Source: SB25 sp050180705 (lineage in GTDB: Bacteria; Bacteroidota; Bacteroidia; Bacteroidales; Tenuifilaceae). From it: 64,000 nucleotides of DNA. A program made the position numbers and the translations under genes. The stretch is from assembly GCA_050180705.1 (NCBI GenBank), contig JBFXDX010000001.1, positions 124,001 to 188,000 of the forward strand, read 5' to 3'. Every line of letters begins with the position of its first letter. The first letter of the stretch is position 1. The notes under the pieces were generated by a model. The model was not told the origin of the DNA and did no database searches. It saw only the letters and a list, made by a program, of their open reading frames with translations. Shown one piece after another: positions 18,060 through 26,835 of this stretch.

Positions 18060-18090
18060 TTGCCAAATTGCCAAATATTCTTTACTTTTG
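18060..18090 (+). promoter_or_regulatory. pheT promoter (TTG-N20-TACTTTTG)
   Basis: TTG at 18060-18062 and TACTTTTG at 18083-18090 are 20 bp apart, close to the Bacteroidetes TTTG/TAnnTTTG spacing. The remaining gap 17857-18139 is AT-rich and shows no gene. Confidence 0.6.
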
Positions 18091-18139
18091 CTGACTTAAT
18101 AAAGTTTTTAAGAATTTATTTAATATAAAGTTTTTGCCA

Positions 18140-20599
18140 ATGAAGATTTCGCATAGCTGGTTAATGCAGTATATCAATGTAGATATGGCGCCAGAGCAAA
18201 TTTCTCAAATACTTACATCTATTGGTCTTGAGGTTGAGAGTTTAGAGAAGATTGAAACCATAAAAGGTGGATTGCAAGGAGTTGTTGTGGGTGAAGTGCT
18301 TACCTGCGAAAAGCATCCCGATGCTGATAAACTCAGCATTACCACTGTTAATGTAGGTCAGGCAGAGCCGCTAAATGTGGTTTGCGGTGCACCTAATGTT
18401 GCTAAAGGTCAAAAGGTATTGGTGGCAACCGTTGGAACAAAACTTTACTTTAAGGATGAGGAAATCGTAATTAAAAAAGCGAAGATTCGTGGTGCTCCGT
18501 CGGAGGGAATGATTTGTGCAGAGGATGAGCTGGGCGTTGGAACTTCTCACGATGGAATTATGGTTCTTCCTAGCGATGTCACAGTTGGAACATCTGCTCG
18601 CGAATACTTCAAAATCGAGGATGACTATCAGTACGAAATAGGATTAACTCCAAATCGCATCGATGCGGCATCGCATTTTGGTGTTGCCCGCGATTTAATG
18701 GCCTATATGGGACTGTACAATAATGCTCAGGGTGCAACTCTGCCAAGTGTCAATGAATTTAAAGTTGATAATGCGAGTTTGCCAATTCCTGTTGAAGTTA
18801 TTACTTCTAGTGCATGTCCTCGATATTCAGGTGTTACAGTGAATGGAGTTAAAGTTGGGCCATCTCCAAAATGGCTACAGAATAGATTGAAATCTATTGG
18901 CTTAAACCCGATTAACAATGTGGTTGATGTCACCAATTTTGTTCTACACGAGATAGGTCAACCTCTTCATGCTTTCGATGCCGATATTATTAAGGGAAAT
19001 AAGGTTGTGGTTCGCACGAAGCCAGAAGGAACTCCTTTTGTAACCCTCGATGGTGCAGAGCGTAAACTCCATGCCGATGATTTGATGATTTGCAACGAGT
19101 CGGAACCAATGTGTATTGCAGGCGTATTTGGTGGTTTACATTCGGGAGTAACCGAGAAAACAACAAAGATTTTTATTGAGAGTGCTTGCTTTAATCCCGT
19201 TTCGGTTCGTAAAACCGCACGCAGACACGGTTTAAACACCGATGCATCGTTTCGTTTTGAGCGTGGAACCGATGTCAATATTACAATTTGGGCGTTGAAA
19301 CGTGCCGCGATGCTTATTAAGGAGGTTGCTGGCGGTACAATATCTTCGGAGATTGTTGATGTTTATCCAACTCCAGTTGAGAAATTTAAGGTTGATTTTA
19401 GTGTAGAGCGTGCTTGGAGTTTAATAGGAAAGGAAATTCCAACCGAAACTATCGAGAAAATTCTAAAGGGACTTGAGATTGATGTTATCTCGAAGAATGG
19501 TAACGATTGGATGTTGTCTGTTCCAACCTACAGGGTTGATGTTTTACGCGAGGCCGATGTGGTAGAGGATGTACTTCGAATCTATGGCTACAACAATGTT
19601 GAGATGCCTCAGAAGGTTAGCAGTACATTAAACTACTCTAGAAAACCTGATTCATTCCAGATGCAGAATATCGCTGCCGATTTTCTTTCGAATAATAGGT
19701 TTAACGAGATTATGTGTAACTCCTTGACAAAAGGTGCTTACTATAAGGATTTGAGTACGTTCCCTGAACAAAACTCGGTTCAAATATTGAATCCATTAAG
19801 CAACGATTTGAATGTATTACGTCAGACCTTGCTATTTGGAGGTTTGGAGAGTATCCAGCGTAATACTAACTTCCGCAATCCCGATCTTAAACTCTATGAG
19901 TTTGGTAATTGCTATAAGTTCAATGCAGATGTTGAAAATCCAAAGAATCCTTTAGATAGATATACCGAGAACTTCCGTTTAGCAATTTGGCTAACGGGCG
20001 ATAAGGATGCAGAGCATTGGTCGCAAAAATCCGATAAGGTGAATTTCTTTAACCTAAAGAGCTCTGTGCATTCATTGCTTAACAGGTTTGGTTTTGATGC
20101 AGATTCGCTAGAGCACACTGAGACACCATCGGATATTTTCGATTACGGAATGATTTATAAAACTAATGGTGGAAAGGTTGTTGCAACCTTTGGGGTTGTT
20201 AATAGCAATCTAACCAAGGATTTTGATATTAAGGCCGACGTGTTCTTTGCAGAGATAGAGTGGGAGATGATGCTGAAGCAATCGACAAAGAATAAGATCT
20301 CTTTTACCGAACTACCAAAATATCCAGAGGTTCGTCGTGATTTGGCATTGTTACTCGATACCAATGTTAGTTATGAGCAGGTTCGTAAGTTAGCGTATGC
20401 AACCGAACGTAAACTGCTTAAGAATGTAAGTTTGTTCGATGTATACCAAGGAAAGAATCTACCTGAAGGTAAAAAGTCCTATGCAGTTAGCTTCATTCTG
20501 CAAGACGAAACCAAAACCTTAAACGATCAGCAAATTGATCGAACTATGAGCCGATTAATAGAGGCTTATACAAAAGAGTTGGGAGCGCAGTTACGATAG
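18140..20599 (+). CDS. pheT: phenylalanine-tRNA ligase beta subunit
   Basis: 819 residues from the ATG at 18140. Domains in order: OB-fold tRNA-binding domain (about 40-150; VVVGEVLTCEKHPDADKLS), B3/B4 editing domain (about 210-390, with GLNPINNVVDVTNFVLHE), B5 DNA-binding-like domain (about 405-475), catalytic-like core (about 490-690), and the C-terminal FDX-ACB anticodon-binding domain (about 725-819; FTELPKYPEVRRDLALLLD). It forms the alpha2-beta2 PheRS that charges tRNA-Phe. The alpha subunit gene is not in the window, as is common in Bacteroidetes. It ends at a strong terminator. Confidence 0.95.
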   Translation: MKISHSWLMQYINVDMAPEQISQILTSIGLEVESLEKIETIKGGLQGVVVGEVLTCEKHPDADKLSITTVNVGQAEPLNVVCGAPNVAKGQKVLVATVGTKLYFKDEEIVIKKAKIRGAPSEGMICAEDELGVGTSHDGIMVLPSDVTVGTSAREYFKIEDDYQYEIGLTPNRIDAASHFGVARDLMAYMGLYNNAQGATLPSVNEFKVDNASLPIPVEVITSSACPRYSGVTVNGVKVGPSPKWLQNRLKSIGLNPINNVVDVTNFVLHEIGQPLHAFDADIIKGNKVVVRTKPEGTPFVTLDGAERKLHADDLMICNESEPMCIAGVFGGLHSGVTEKTTKIFIESACFNPVSVRKTARRHGLNTDASFRFERGTDVNITIWALKRAAMLIKEVAGGTISSEIVDVYPTPVEKFKVDFSVERAWSLIGKEIPTETIEKILKGLEIDVISKNGNDWMLSVPTYRVDVLREADVVEDVLRIYGYNNVEMPQKVSSTLNYSRKPDSFQMQNIAADFLSNNRFNEIMCNSLTKGAYYKDLSTFPEQNSVQILNPLSNDLNVLRQTLLFGGLESIQRNTNFRNPDLKLYEFGNCYKFNADVENPKNPLDRYTENFRLAIWLTGDKDAEHWSQKSDKVNFFNLKSSVHSLLNRFGFDADSLEHTETPSDIFDYGMIYKTNGGKVVATFGVVNSNLTKDFDIKADVFFAEIEWEMMLKQSTKNKISFTELPKYPEVRRDLALLLDTNVSYEQVRKLAYATERKLLKNVSLFDVYQGKNLPEGKKSYAVSFILQDETKTLNDQQIDRTMSRLIEAYTKELGAQLR

Positions 20600-20620
20600 A
20601 AATTAAGTTATACCAAGCCA

Positions 20621-20647
20621 AAGGCCATCGATTCGATGGCCTTTTTT
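20621..20647 (+). terminator. pheT terminator
   Basis: AAGGCCATCG-ATT-CGATGGCCTT followed by a T-run (20642-20647). Confidence 0.88.
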
Positions 20648-20657
20648 GTTTTAGGTA

Positions 20658-20688
20658 TTTGTTTTAAGTTTTAAAAAAATTAGGTTTG
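20658..20688 (+). promoter_or_regulatory. promoter TTTG-N19-TAGGTTTG
   Basis: TTTG at 20658-20661 and TAGGTTTG at 20681-20688 match the Bacteroidetes consensus exactly in both boxes and spacing, and lie just before the sensor-kinase gene. Confidence 0.7.
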
Positions 20689-20718
20689 TATATAGAAGAG
20701 TAACTAAAAGCAATTCAG

Positions 20719-23700
20719 TTGAGTTCGTTAATAAAATACAATAGTTTCAATTTCCCCGTCAGTTATCTGATTGTTGCACTTTGTATGTTATTCTATACCG
20801 TGACTTTTGCCCAGCACAAGATAAATAATCCTATTTTATTTGAGAATATAGGAACAGAAAATGGATTGAGTTCGCCAACTGTAAATGCATTATTTCAAGA
20901 TAAAAGTGCTTTTATATGGATAGGAACCGAGGATGGTTTATGTCGGTACGATGGTTACGAGATGATAGTGTTTAAAACTGTTCCAAGCGATAGTTCCAGT
21001 ATATCATCAAACATTATAACGAGTATTATTGCCGATTCCGATGGTGGAATGTGGATAGGAACTACCGATGGTTTAAATCTGTATAATCCGGAAAACGAAA
21101 CGTTCGAGCGTTACTATTATAGTTACAGTCAGCCAAATTCTATCCGAAATAACCATGTATTTAAGCTGTATCCATCGTTAAATGGACTTATTCTGGTTGA
21201 GACACTTGGCGGAACTCTTACAATCTTCGATAGGAATGGCGTAAATACAAAGCATTTTAAGCATCAGCCTTCCCGCCAGCCATACTATAGGTATCATGGA
21301 TTATATCAGGATTCTGATACCTCCATTTGGTTTGGAGGTCGTGGATTGGGTTTGAACAGAATTAATCCCCAAAATGGAACGATTACAACTTACAGTGCTA
21401 ATTCCGAAAGGAACGATCGAAAAAGGGACGATGATGTTTCTTTAATATTTAACCATTTTAAGTTGGGATGGTATATTGCGGGACTCGATGGCTTGTACAA
21501 ATTTTCTCCATCCGATAGTTCGTTTACAAAGATATTTGGTACTACTACCTATTCAATTGTAACCGATAAACGTGATAATATTTGGGTTGGAACAGGGTAT
21601 GGGCTTGCCTTGATATCTACAGAAGATTCGTCCATCGTTTTTTTTAGGAACGATCCCGATAATCCAAGCTCGTTGGTGAATAATAGCGTGAATGCCTTGC
21701 TTATCGATAGAAACGGGAATATTTGGGCTGGTACGAATCAGGGCTTATCGTTTCTAAATATAAAAGGTACAAAGTTCACTTGTGTTCAAAGGGTGAAAGG
21801 TGACGAAAATCGATTATCGTCGAATCGAGTTACAGCCTTGTACGAAGATCGTGATAAGAATTTATGGATTGGAACGGCCGATGCTGGTATTGATGTTTGG
21901 GATCACAATAATCAACTTATCCGAAAGTATAACACTGAAAATGGCAAGTTGGCTTCAGATAAAATTTCGTGTATATACGAGGATGGCGAACGCAACATGT
22001 GGATTGGTTTGTGGGCTGGTGTTGGTTTTAGTCAAATTGATAAATCAGGCCGAATTAACCATTACTCGTATTTGCCCGATTCTAGAAAAGTTGATTGGTA
22101 TAATTCGTTCTACGAAGATAATTCTGGCAATTTCTGGATTGGAATGTGGGGCGGACAGGGTCTTTATAAGTTTGATAGACAGACTAAGACTTTTCAGACC
22201 GATGTTTATGTAACTTTCGATATACCTTACAGGAATGAACTTGTTGAGATTGTGAGGTTGAATAATAATCTGTTTTTTGTTCCGATTTCAAGTAATCGGT
22301 TGTATAAGTACAGTTTAACGGATGAGAAATTTGCTTATTTCGATGTATTCCAAAATGAGGAATCAAATCAACACATCACGAAACTATTTAACCTTAATAT
22401 TTTAAGAAATACCAATCTAGTTATTGCATCAAACCTTGGCATTCATTTGCTCAATAGTAATGGAACAAATCTCAAAACATATCAGTTGCCAAATATTTTA
22501 TCATTAACGGTATCGAGTGATAGTTCCAGAATATTTGTTCTTACGCAGAATTCACTTAAAGTTCTCGATGGTAATTTAAACGTTATAGCATCCAATCCAA
22601 TTACAAGTTCTCTTGGAGCCGTTAATGGTTTATATGCCGATACTGCCGATCGATTATATATATTATCGCATAGTTCATTGTGGTTTATAAATGATCAGAA
22701 AAAAGTTGTTAAGGTTTGTGAAGGAACTTGGGGACAGATTGGCGTTTTTAAGCATAACGGATTAGTTTACTATTTCAACAAGTCGAATATCTTTAGTCTC
22801 AATAATGGTAGTGTAAATAGTACCTTTTCTTTTTTTGATAAAATTGATACTCCAAATTTTAGCATCGAAAGGGTTGTTCCGGGAAACAATAGCTTGGTGT
22901 TATGCTTTACAAATGCAGGTGTTTATCGGATTAATTTTGTTAAAAATTCAGTTGAAGCAGTCGATTTAAGCAGATTAAAAGCGTATTCGCAGAGCAATAT
23001 CAATGCTGCTCTGTGTATTTCGGATAATCAACTTGTGCTTTCACTCGATAGAGATGTGTTCAAGTACGACATTGTCGAAGGAAATTACGTGAAGTTGAAT
23101 GAACTTGATGGAAAGGCGCTGAGTTCACATTTAATCACCCAAATTGTTGGCGAGAAAAATGGTGTACTTTGGGCTGGTACCAGCGATGAAGGATTAAATA
23201 GACTTTCACCCAATAGAGATACAATTAATAACTTTAGGGTAAGTTCGGCAGTAAATGCCATTGCTGGTAACGATATATCGGCTCTTATGTTCGATAACGA
23301 CAGTAACTTATGGATAGGAACCGATAATGGTGTTTCTATTTACGATCGGCGCTCAAAAAGCATGAAAACGCTTGATGTTAGTTGGCCTAGCTCCAAGGTT
23401 AAATCTATAGCTCAGGATGTTTATGGATACTTATGGATTGGAACTGAAAAAGGTTTGGTTCGTTACAATTCAAACGATAAAACCTATTCGGTATATGGCG
23501 AGGCGGATGGTTTAATCTCAAACTCTTTTAGCAATGCTGCAATTTCGCGTAGCGATAGCACTTTAGCATTTGGAACAAGTAATGGCCTTGTACAAATTAA
23601 TCCGTTGGATTTCTTTGCTACTGATGACGATATTCCTGTTCATATTACATCTGTCAACGTGATGGGCAGGCGTGTTAAATCATTATTCAACTCAAATGAT

Positions 23701-24720
23701 ATTATTGAGTTGAGATATGATGACTCGTACTTTAGCATTGGCGTTTCCCCTTTAAATTTTTCCTATCCATTGCAGAGTAAGTTTTTTTATAAGTTGGAAG
23801 GACTTGATAACAGTTGGCGCGAGTTTGATGGAAATAAAGTTTTCTTTTCGAAACTAAAAGCCGGACGGTATAAGTTTTATGTGAGCAGTAAGCCAAACAC
23901 CAATGTACAGAATTTGCTTACCATAGTTGTGCGTCCTCCATTCTGGCAGCGTTGGTGGTTTAAGATGATCCTGATTTTGACTTTCCTTGGAGTTGTTGTG
24001 GGCTATTTGGCATCGTATATTCATCAGCTTAAAATAAAACAGCAATCGTCGGAATTTGAGCAGAAACTGTTACTGTCGCAAATGAATCCTCATTTCATCT
24101 TTAATAGCCTTTCGGCTATTCAGAACTATATGTTTGCTAATAGGCCAATTGAGGCGGGAAACTATTTGTCGGATTTTTCGCGGTTAATGAGATTGATACT
24201 CGAAAATAGCCGCTCAAAGGAAATCCTTTTAAGCAAAGAGCTACAGTCGTTACGCTTTTACTTAGAGTTGCAAAAACTTCGATTTTCGGAGAAGTTTGAT
24301 TACGAGATATCTGTGTCCGATGATATAGCTGAAGATCTTGTATATATCACTCCAATGCTTATTCAACCGTTTATCGAGAATAGTATTGAGCATGGAATTC
24401 AGCATAAGAACGGCAAGGGCTTTATCAGCCTTGATTTAAGAATTGAGGATTCTTACGTTGTTTTCGAAATTGTGGACGATGGTGTTGGTTTTGAAAAATC
24501 GAAGGAGATTAATAGGAATAGACGGGAGTTTCATCAATCGCAGTCAACACAAATTACTCAGGAACGTATAGAGTTACTTTCGAAACAGAAGAGGGGAAAA
24601 GCAATTGTGCAGATTATTGATAGAGATGCAACCGAAGGTGTTTCAGGAACAAGGGTAGTTGTGAGAATTCCTTATAGATTGGAGCAAGACAGAATAAAAA
24701 CACTAAACGCTAAACGCTAA
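20719..24720 (+). CDS. two-component regulator propeller protein with LytS-type histidine kinase
   Basis: 1333 residues. Order: signal peptide (to VTFAQ, about residue 31); two seven-bladed Reg_prop propellers (about 35-960) marked by repeated WIGTxxGL blocks such as WIGTEDGLCRYDG and WIGTDNGVSIYDR; Y_Y_Y Ig-like domain (about 985-1060); one membrane helix (about 1083-1101); His_kinase dimerisation domain with NPHFIFNSL (His1125); and HATPase_c ending near 1325. It senses an external ligand in the periplasm and signals to the LytTR regulator 26 nt downstream. The only start giving a complete signal peptide is TTG at 20719. Unlike classic hybrid two-component systems, it carries no receiver or AraC domain. 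Confidence 0.9.
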   Translation: MSSLIKYNSFNFPVSYLIVALCMLFYTVTFAQHKINNPILFENIGTENGLSSPTVNALFQDKSAFIWIGTEDGLCRYDGYEMIVFKTVPSDSSSISSNIITSIIADSDGGMWIGTTDGLNLYNPENETFERYYYSYSQPNSIRNNHVFKLYPSLNGLILVETLGGTLTIFDRNGVNTKHFKHQPSRQPYYRYHGLYQDSDTSIWFGGRGLGLNRINPQNGTITTYSANSERNDRKRDDDVSLIFNHFKLGWYIAGLDGLYKFSPSDSSFTKIFGTTTYSIVTDKRDNIWVGTGYGLALISTEDSSIVFFRNDPDNPSSLVNNSVNALLIDRNGNIWAGTNQGLSFLNIKGTKFTCVQRVKGDENRLSSNRVTALYEDRDKNLWIGTADAGIDVWDHNNQLIRKYNTENGKLASDKISCIYEDGERNMWIGLWAGVGFSQIDKSGRINHYSYLPDSRKVDWYNSFYEDNSGNFWIGMWGGQGLYKFDRQTKTFQTDVYVTFDIPYRNELVEIVRLNNNLFFVPISSNRLYKYSLTDEKFAYFDVFQNEESNQHITKLFNLNILRNTNLVIASNLGIHLLNSNGTNLKTYQLPNILSLTVSSDSSRIFVLTQNSLKVLDGNLNVIASNPITSSLGAVNGLYADTADRLYILSHSSLWFINDQKKVVKVCEGTWGQIGVFKHNGLVYYFNKSNIFSLNNGSVNSTFSFFDKIDTPNFSIERVVPGNNSLVLCFTNAGVYRINFVKNSVEAVDLSRLKAYSQSNINAALCISDNQLVLSLDRDVFKYDIVEGNYVKLNELDGKALSSHLITQIVGEKNGVLWAGTSDEGLNRLSPNRDTINNFRVSSAVNAIAGNDISALMFDNDSNLWIGTDNGVSIYDRRSKSMKTLDVSWPSSKVKSIAQDVYGYLWIGTEKGLVRYNSNDKTYSVYGEADGLISNSFSNAAISRSDSTLAFGTSNGLVQINPLDFFATDDDIPVHITSVNVMGRRVKSLFNSNDIIELRYDDSYFSIGVSPLNFSYPLQSKFFYKLEGLDNSWREFDGNKVFFSKLKAGRYKFYVSSKPNTNVQNLLTIVVRPPFWQRWWFKMILILTFLGVVVGYLASYIHQLKIKQQSSEFEQKLLLSQMNPHFIFNSLSAIQNYMFANRPIEAGNYLSDFSRLMRLILENSRSKEILLSKELQSLRFYLELQKLRFSEKFDYEISVSDDIAEDLVYITPMLIQPFIENSIEHGIQHKNGKGFISLDLRIEDSYVVFEIVDDGVGFEKSKEINRNRREFHQSQSTQITQERIELLSKQKRGKAIVQIIDRDATEGVSGTRVVVRIPYRLEQDRIKTLNAKR

Positions 24721-24746
24721 ACACTAAAACCATATACAGTACTGAT

Positions 24747-25499
24747 ATGATAAAAGCAATTGTTGTTGACGATGAAATAATGGCGCGCCAGGCTCTTGTG
24801 AATATTATCACTCACGAGCATCCCGATATTTCTGTTCTATCGCAGGCAGGCAGCGTTAACGATGCTTTTGAGCAGATTACTCAGTTTACACCTGATGTGG
24901 TTTTTCTGGACATAAAGATGCCCGATGGTAGCGGCTTCGATTTGCTTCGTAAATTCAACAAAATACCTTTTAAGGTGATTTTTGTTACCGCTTTTGATAG
25001 CTACACCTTGGAGGCAATTCGCTTTAGTGCTTTCGACTATATTCTTAAGCCAATTAATACAGTGGAGCTGGCGGCAGCCATAGGTAGGTTGCGCGAAAGC
25101 CTTAACCAATCCGATGATCTGTCGGCAAAGTTGCAGAACTTCTTTGCTAATCTCGATGAGCGAGAAAAGGATAAAAAGAAGATTGTTCTTAAAACTGCCA
25201 CGAGTATTCATCTGGTTCCAATAGGGACAATAATTCGTTGCGAGGCCGATGAGAATTATACCATGTTTTACTTCACCAATCAGCCCAAATTATTAATCTC
25301 AAAACCGCTAAAGTATTTCGAGGAGATTCTTGAGCAGTATGGATTCTTGCGAGTTCATCAATCACATCTTATCAATCTAAGTCATTTAATTCGGGTTGAT
25401 AAAGTTGATGGTGGCATCGTTGTTTTAACCGATAATGTTTCTGTGCCGATCTCGGTTCGTAAGCGTGAGCAGGTATTCCGAATGCTTGAGGGCTTGTAA
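24747..25499 (+). CDS. LytTR-family response regulator
   Basis: 250 residues. Receiver domain at about 1-120 with the acidic pocket DDE (8-10), phosphoacceptor Asp55 in FLDIKMPDGSG and Lys in ILKPIN; LytTR DNA-binding domain at about 150-250 (IRCEADENYTMFYF, then FLRVHQSHLINL). It is the cognate partner of the preceding sensor kinase by position and by family, since LytS-type kinases pair with LytTR regulators. It probably controls the downstream secreted-protein genes; that is inference. Confidence 0.92.
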   Translation: MIKAIVVDDEIMARQALVNIITHEHPDISVLSQAGSVNDAFEQITQFTPDVVFLDIKMPDGSGFDLLRKFNKIPFKVIFVTAFDSYTLEAIRFSAFDYILKPINTVELAAAIGRLRESLNQSDDLSAKLQNFFANLDEREKDKKKIVLKTATSIHLVPIGTIIRCEADENYTMFYFTNQPKLLISKPLKYFEEILEQYGFLRVHQSHLINLSHLIRVDKVDGGIVVLTDNVSVPISVRKREQVFRMLEGL

Positions 25500-25575
25500 G
25501 TAGAATTTCATCAACGAATAATAATTCTGTATTAACGAATAATAGCTGCCTATTTTAATAGGGTAAAGGGCACAA

Positions 25576-25583
25576 TACTTTTG
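25576..25583 (+). promoter_or_regulatory. -7 element TACTTTTG before the stand-alone LytTR gene
   Basis: Fits TAnnTTTG, 17 bp before the ATG at 25600, implying a very short leader and a separate transcript from the response regulator. Confidence 0.45.
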
Positions 25584-25599
25584 TCCAAAACCTTATGGT

Positions 25600-26088
25600 A
25601 TGCCTGTAGCTATTATAACACAGCAATCGATATACTCAAGCAATGGAAAGTATATTCCATCCGATGTCGTTTTAGCATTCAATTGCGATTTGCTTTCCGA
25701 TAAGATCCCGTCATTTCGATATGATGAGGAGAATTCCATTGATATAGAATCTGATTTTGAAAGCGTAAAACTTTCGAAAGGCATTCGTTTTCAGTATGTG
25801 AGACTGGATGAGATTGTTCGTCTGGAGTGTAAAAACAAGGAAACCACACTTCATTTAAGGGACAATAGCCTTATTGTAACAAGATTGCCGATCGATGTTT
25901 TTACGGCAAAGTTGAAGACGAATCTCTTTTACTCAGTTCATCCGGAGCATTTGGTTAATCTGCTTTTTATGGAGCGGCTTAACCATTCATCGGCCTACTT
26001 AACACTTTCGAATTTCGAGTCTGTACCGGTTTCTCCTGACGAGGAAAAGAACCTCGAGGATTATCTAGACAATCGACCAATCATATAA
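25600..26088 (+). CDS. stand-alone LytTR DNA-binding protein
   Basis: 162 residues. No receiver domain. The C-terminal ~95 residues (YVRLDEIVRLECKNKETTLHL, then FYSVHPEHLVNLLFMERL) have the LytTR pattern; the N-terminal ~65 residues are not recognised and contain no membrane helix. Without a receiver it may be regulated by protein contact or be a constitutive local regulator. It lies between the LytTR response regulator and the two secreted-protein genes and may act on the same targets. Confidence 0.78.
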   Translation: MPVAIITQQSIYSSNGKYIPSDVVLAFNCDLLSDKIPSFRYDEENSIDIESDFESVKLSKGIRFQYVRLDEIVRLECKNKETTLHLRDNSLIVTRLPIDVFTAKLKTNLFYSVHPEHLVNLLFMERLNHSSAYLTLSNFESVPVSPDEEKNLEDYLDNRPII

Positions 26089-26117
26089 ATAATAAAAACC
26101 AAACTAAACTAATATTT

Positions 26118-26122
26118 GGAGG
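26118..26122 (+). promoter_or_regulatory. strong Shine-Dalgarno GGAGG
   Basis: GGAGG lies 7 nt before the ATG at 26130. Such a site is unusual among genes of this window, most of which lack one. Confidence 0.5.
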
Positions 26123-26129
26123 ATAACTT

Positions 26130-26804
26130 ATGAAACAGATCATTTTCACATTAATTCTAGTTCTTGGATTAGGAACAATGAGTATTAATGCTCAACTTTT
26201 CCCTAGAGTAACAAAACCTTCATCACCAGAAATGAGTATGTTGGTTATTCAGTTTGCCCACGATGACAATGGAAAAATGGGCAATGTCAATAATATGAAC
26301 TTTTCGGGTTGGGCTCCTGCTGTAATGGGGCCTGATGGTAAGGTTATTCCTTTCCGGAATTTTGATGCTGGTGCTGATTTTACAAATATCTATTATTCCG
26401 AGAATCTTCCTGTTGGAGAGTATAAGTTAATTGGATTTTACCATGTTTATATCGATTACTCTAAACTCGATGAAGTTAGAAAGGGCGCTCCCGATAAGTT
26501 AACGAAGTATGCTCCTTACGAGGATTTGCCTTACCACGTAAAGCAGTTGGTAAATCTAAGCGAACCTGTAGTTGTAACTCTGGAACCAAATAAGGTAATG
26601 ACCTTTGGTACCTATGCGGTGAAGTATAAATGGTTTGGTGGTTTGGCTGGAACAACCGACGATCGCTGGAGAGTTGTTGAGGATGAAACATCCATAACAG
26701 TTGCTGAACCACAAAACAATACTGTATTGCGGTACATAAAATCGTGGGCTACCCCCGCTTGGAAAAAATGGAATGCAAAGAACGATGCTACTGTACTAAA
26801 CTAA
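26130..26804 (+). CDS. hypothetical secreted protein, 224 aa
   Basis: Signal peptide MKQIIFTLILVLGLGTMSINA with cleavage after NAQ; the mature part is about 200 residues and contains a probable beta-sandwich (LVIQFAHDDNGKMGN, VVVTLEPNKVMTFGTYAVKYKWFG). I do not recognise the family. It precedes the giant MBG-repeat protein by 31 nt, and the pair is probably one operon downstream of the LytTR regulators. Confidence 0.7.
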   Translation: MKQIIFTLILVLGLGTMSINAQLFPRVTKPSSPEMSMLVIQFAHDDNGKMGNVNNMNFSGWAPAVMGPDGKVIPFRNFDAGADFTNIYYSENLPVGEYKLIGFYHVYIDYSKLDEVRKGAPDKLTKYAPYEDLPYHVKQLVNLSEPVVVTLEPNKVMTFGTYAVKYKWFGGLAGTTDDRWRVVEDETSITVAEPQNNTVLRYIKSWATPAWKKWNAKNDATVLN

Positions 26805-26835
26805 TTGAATGGTAAATCTTAAATAGAATATAACA

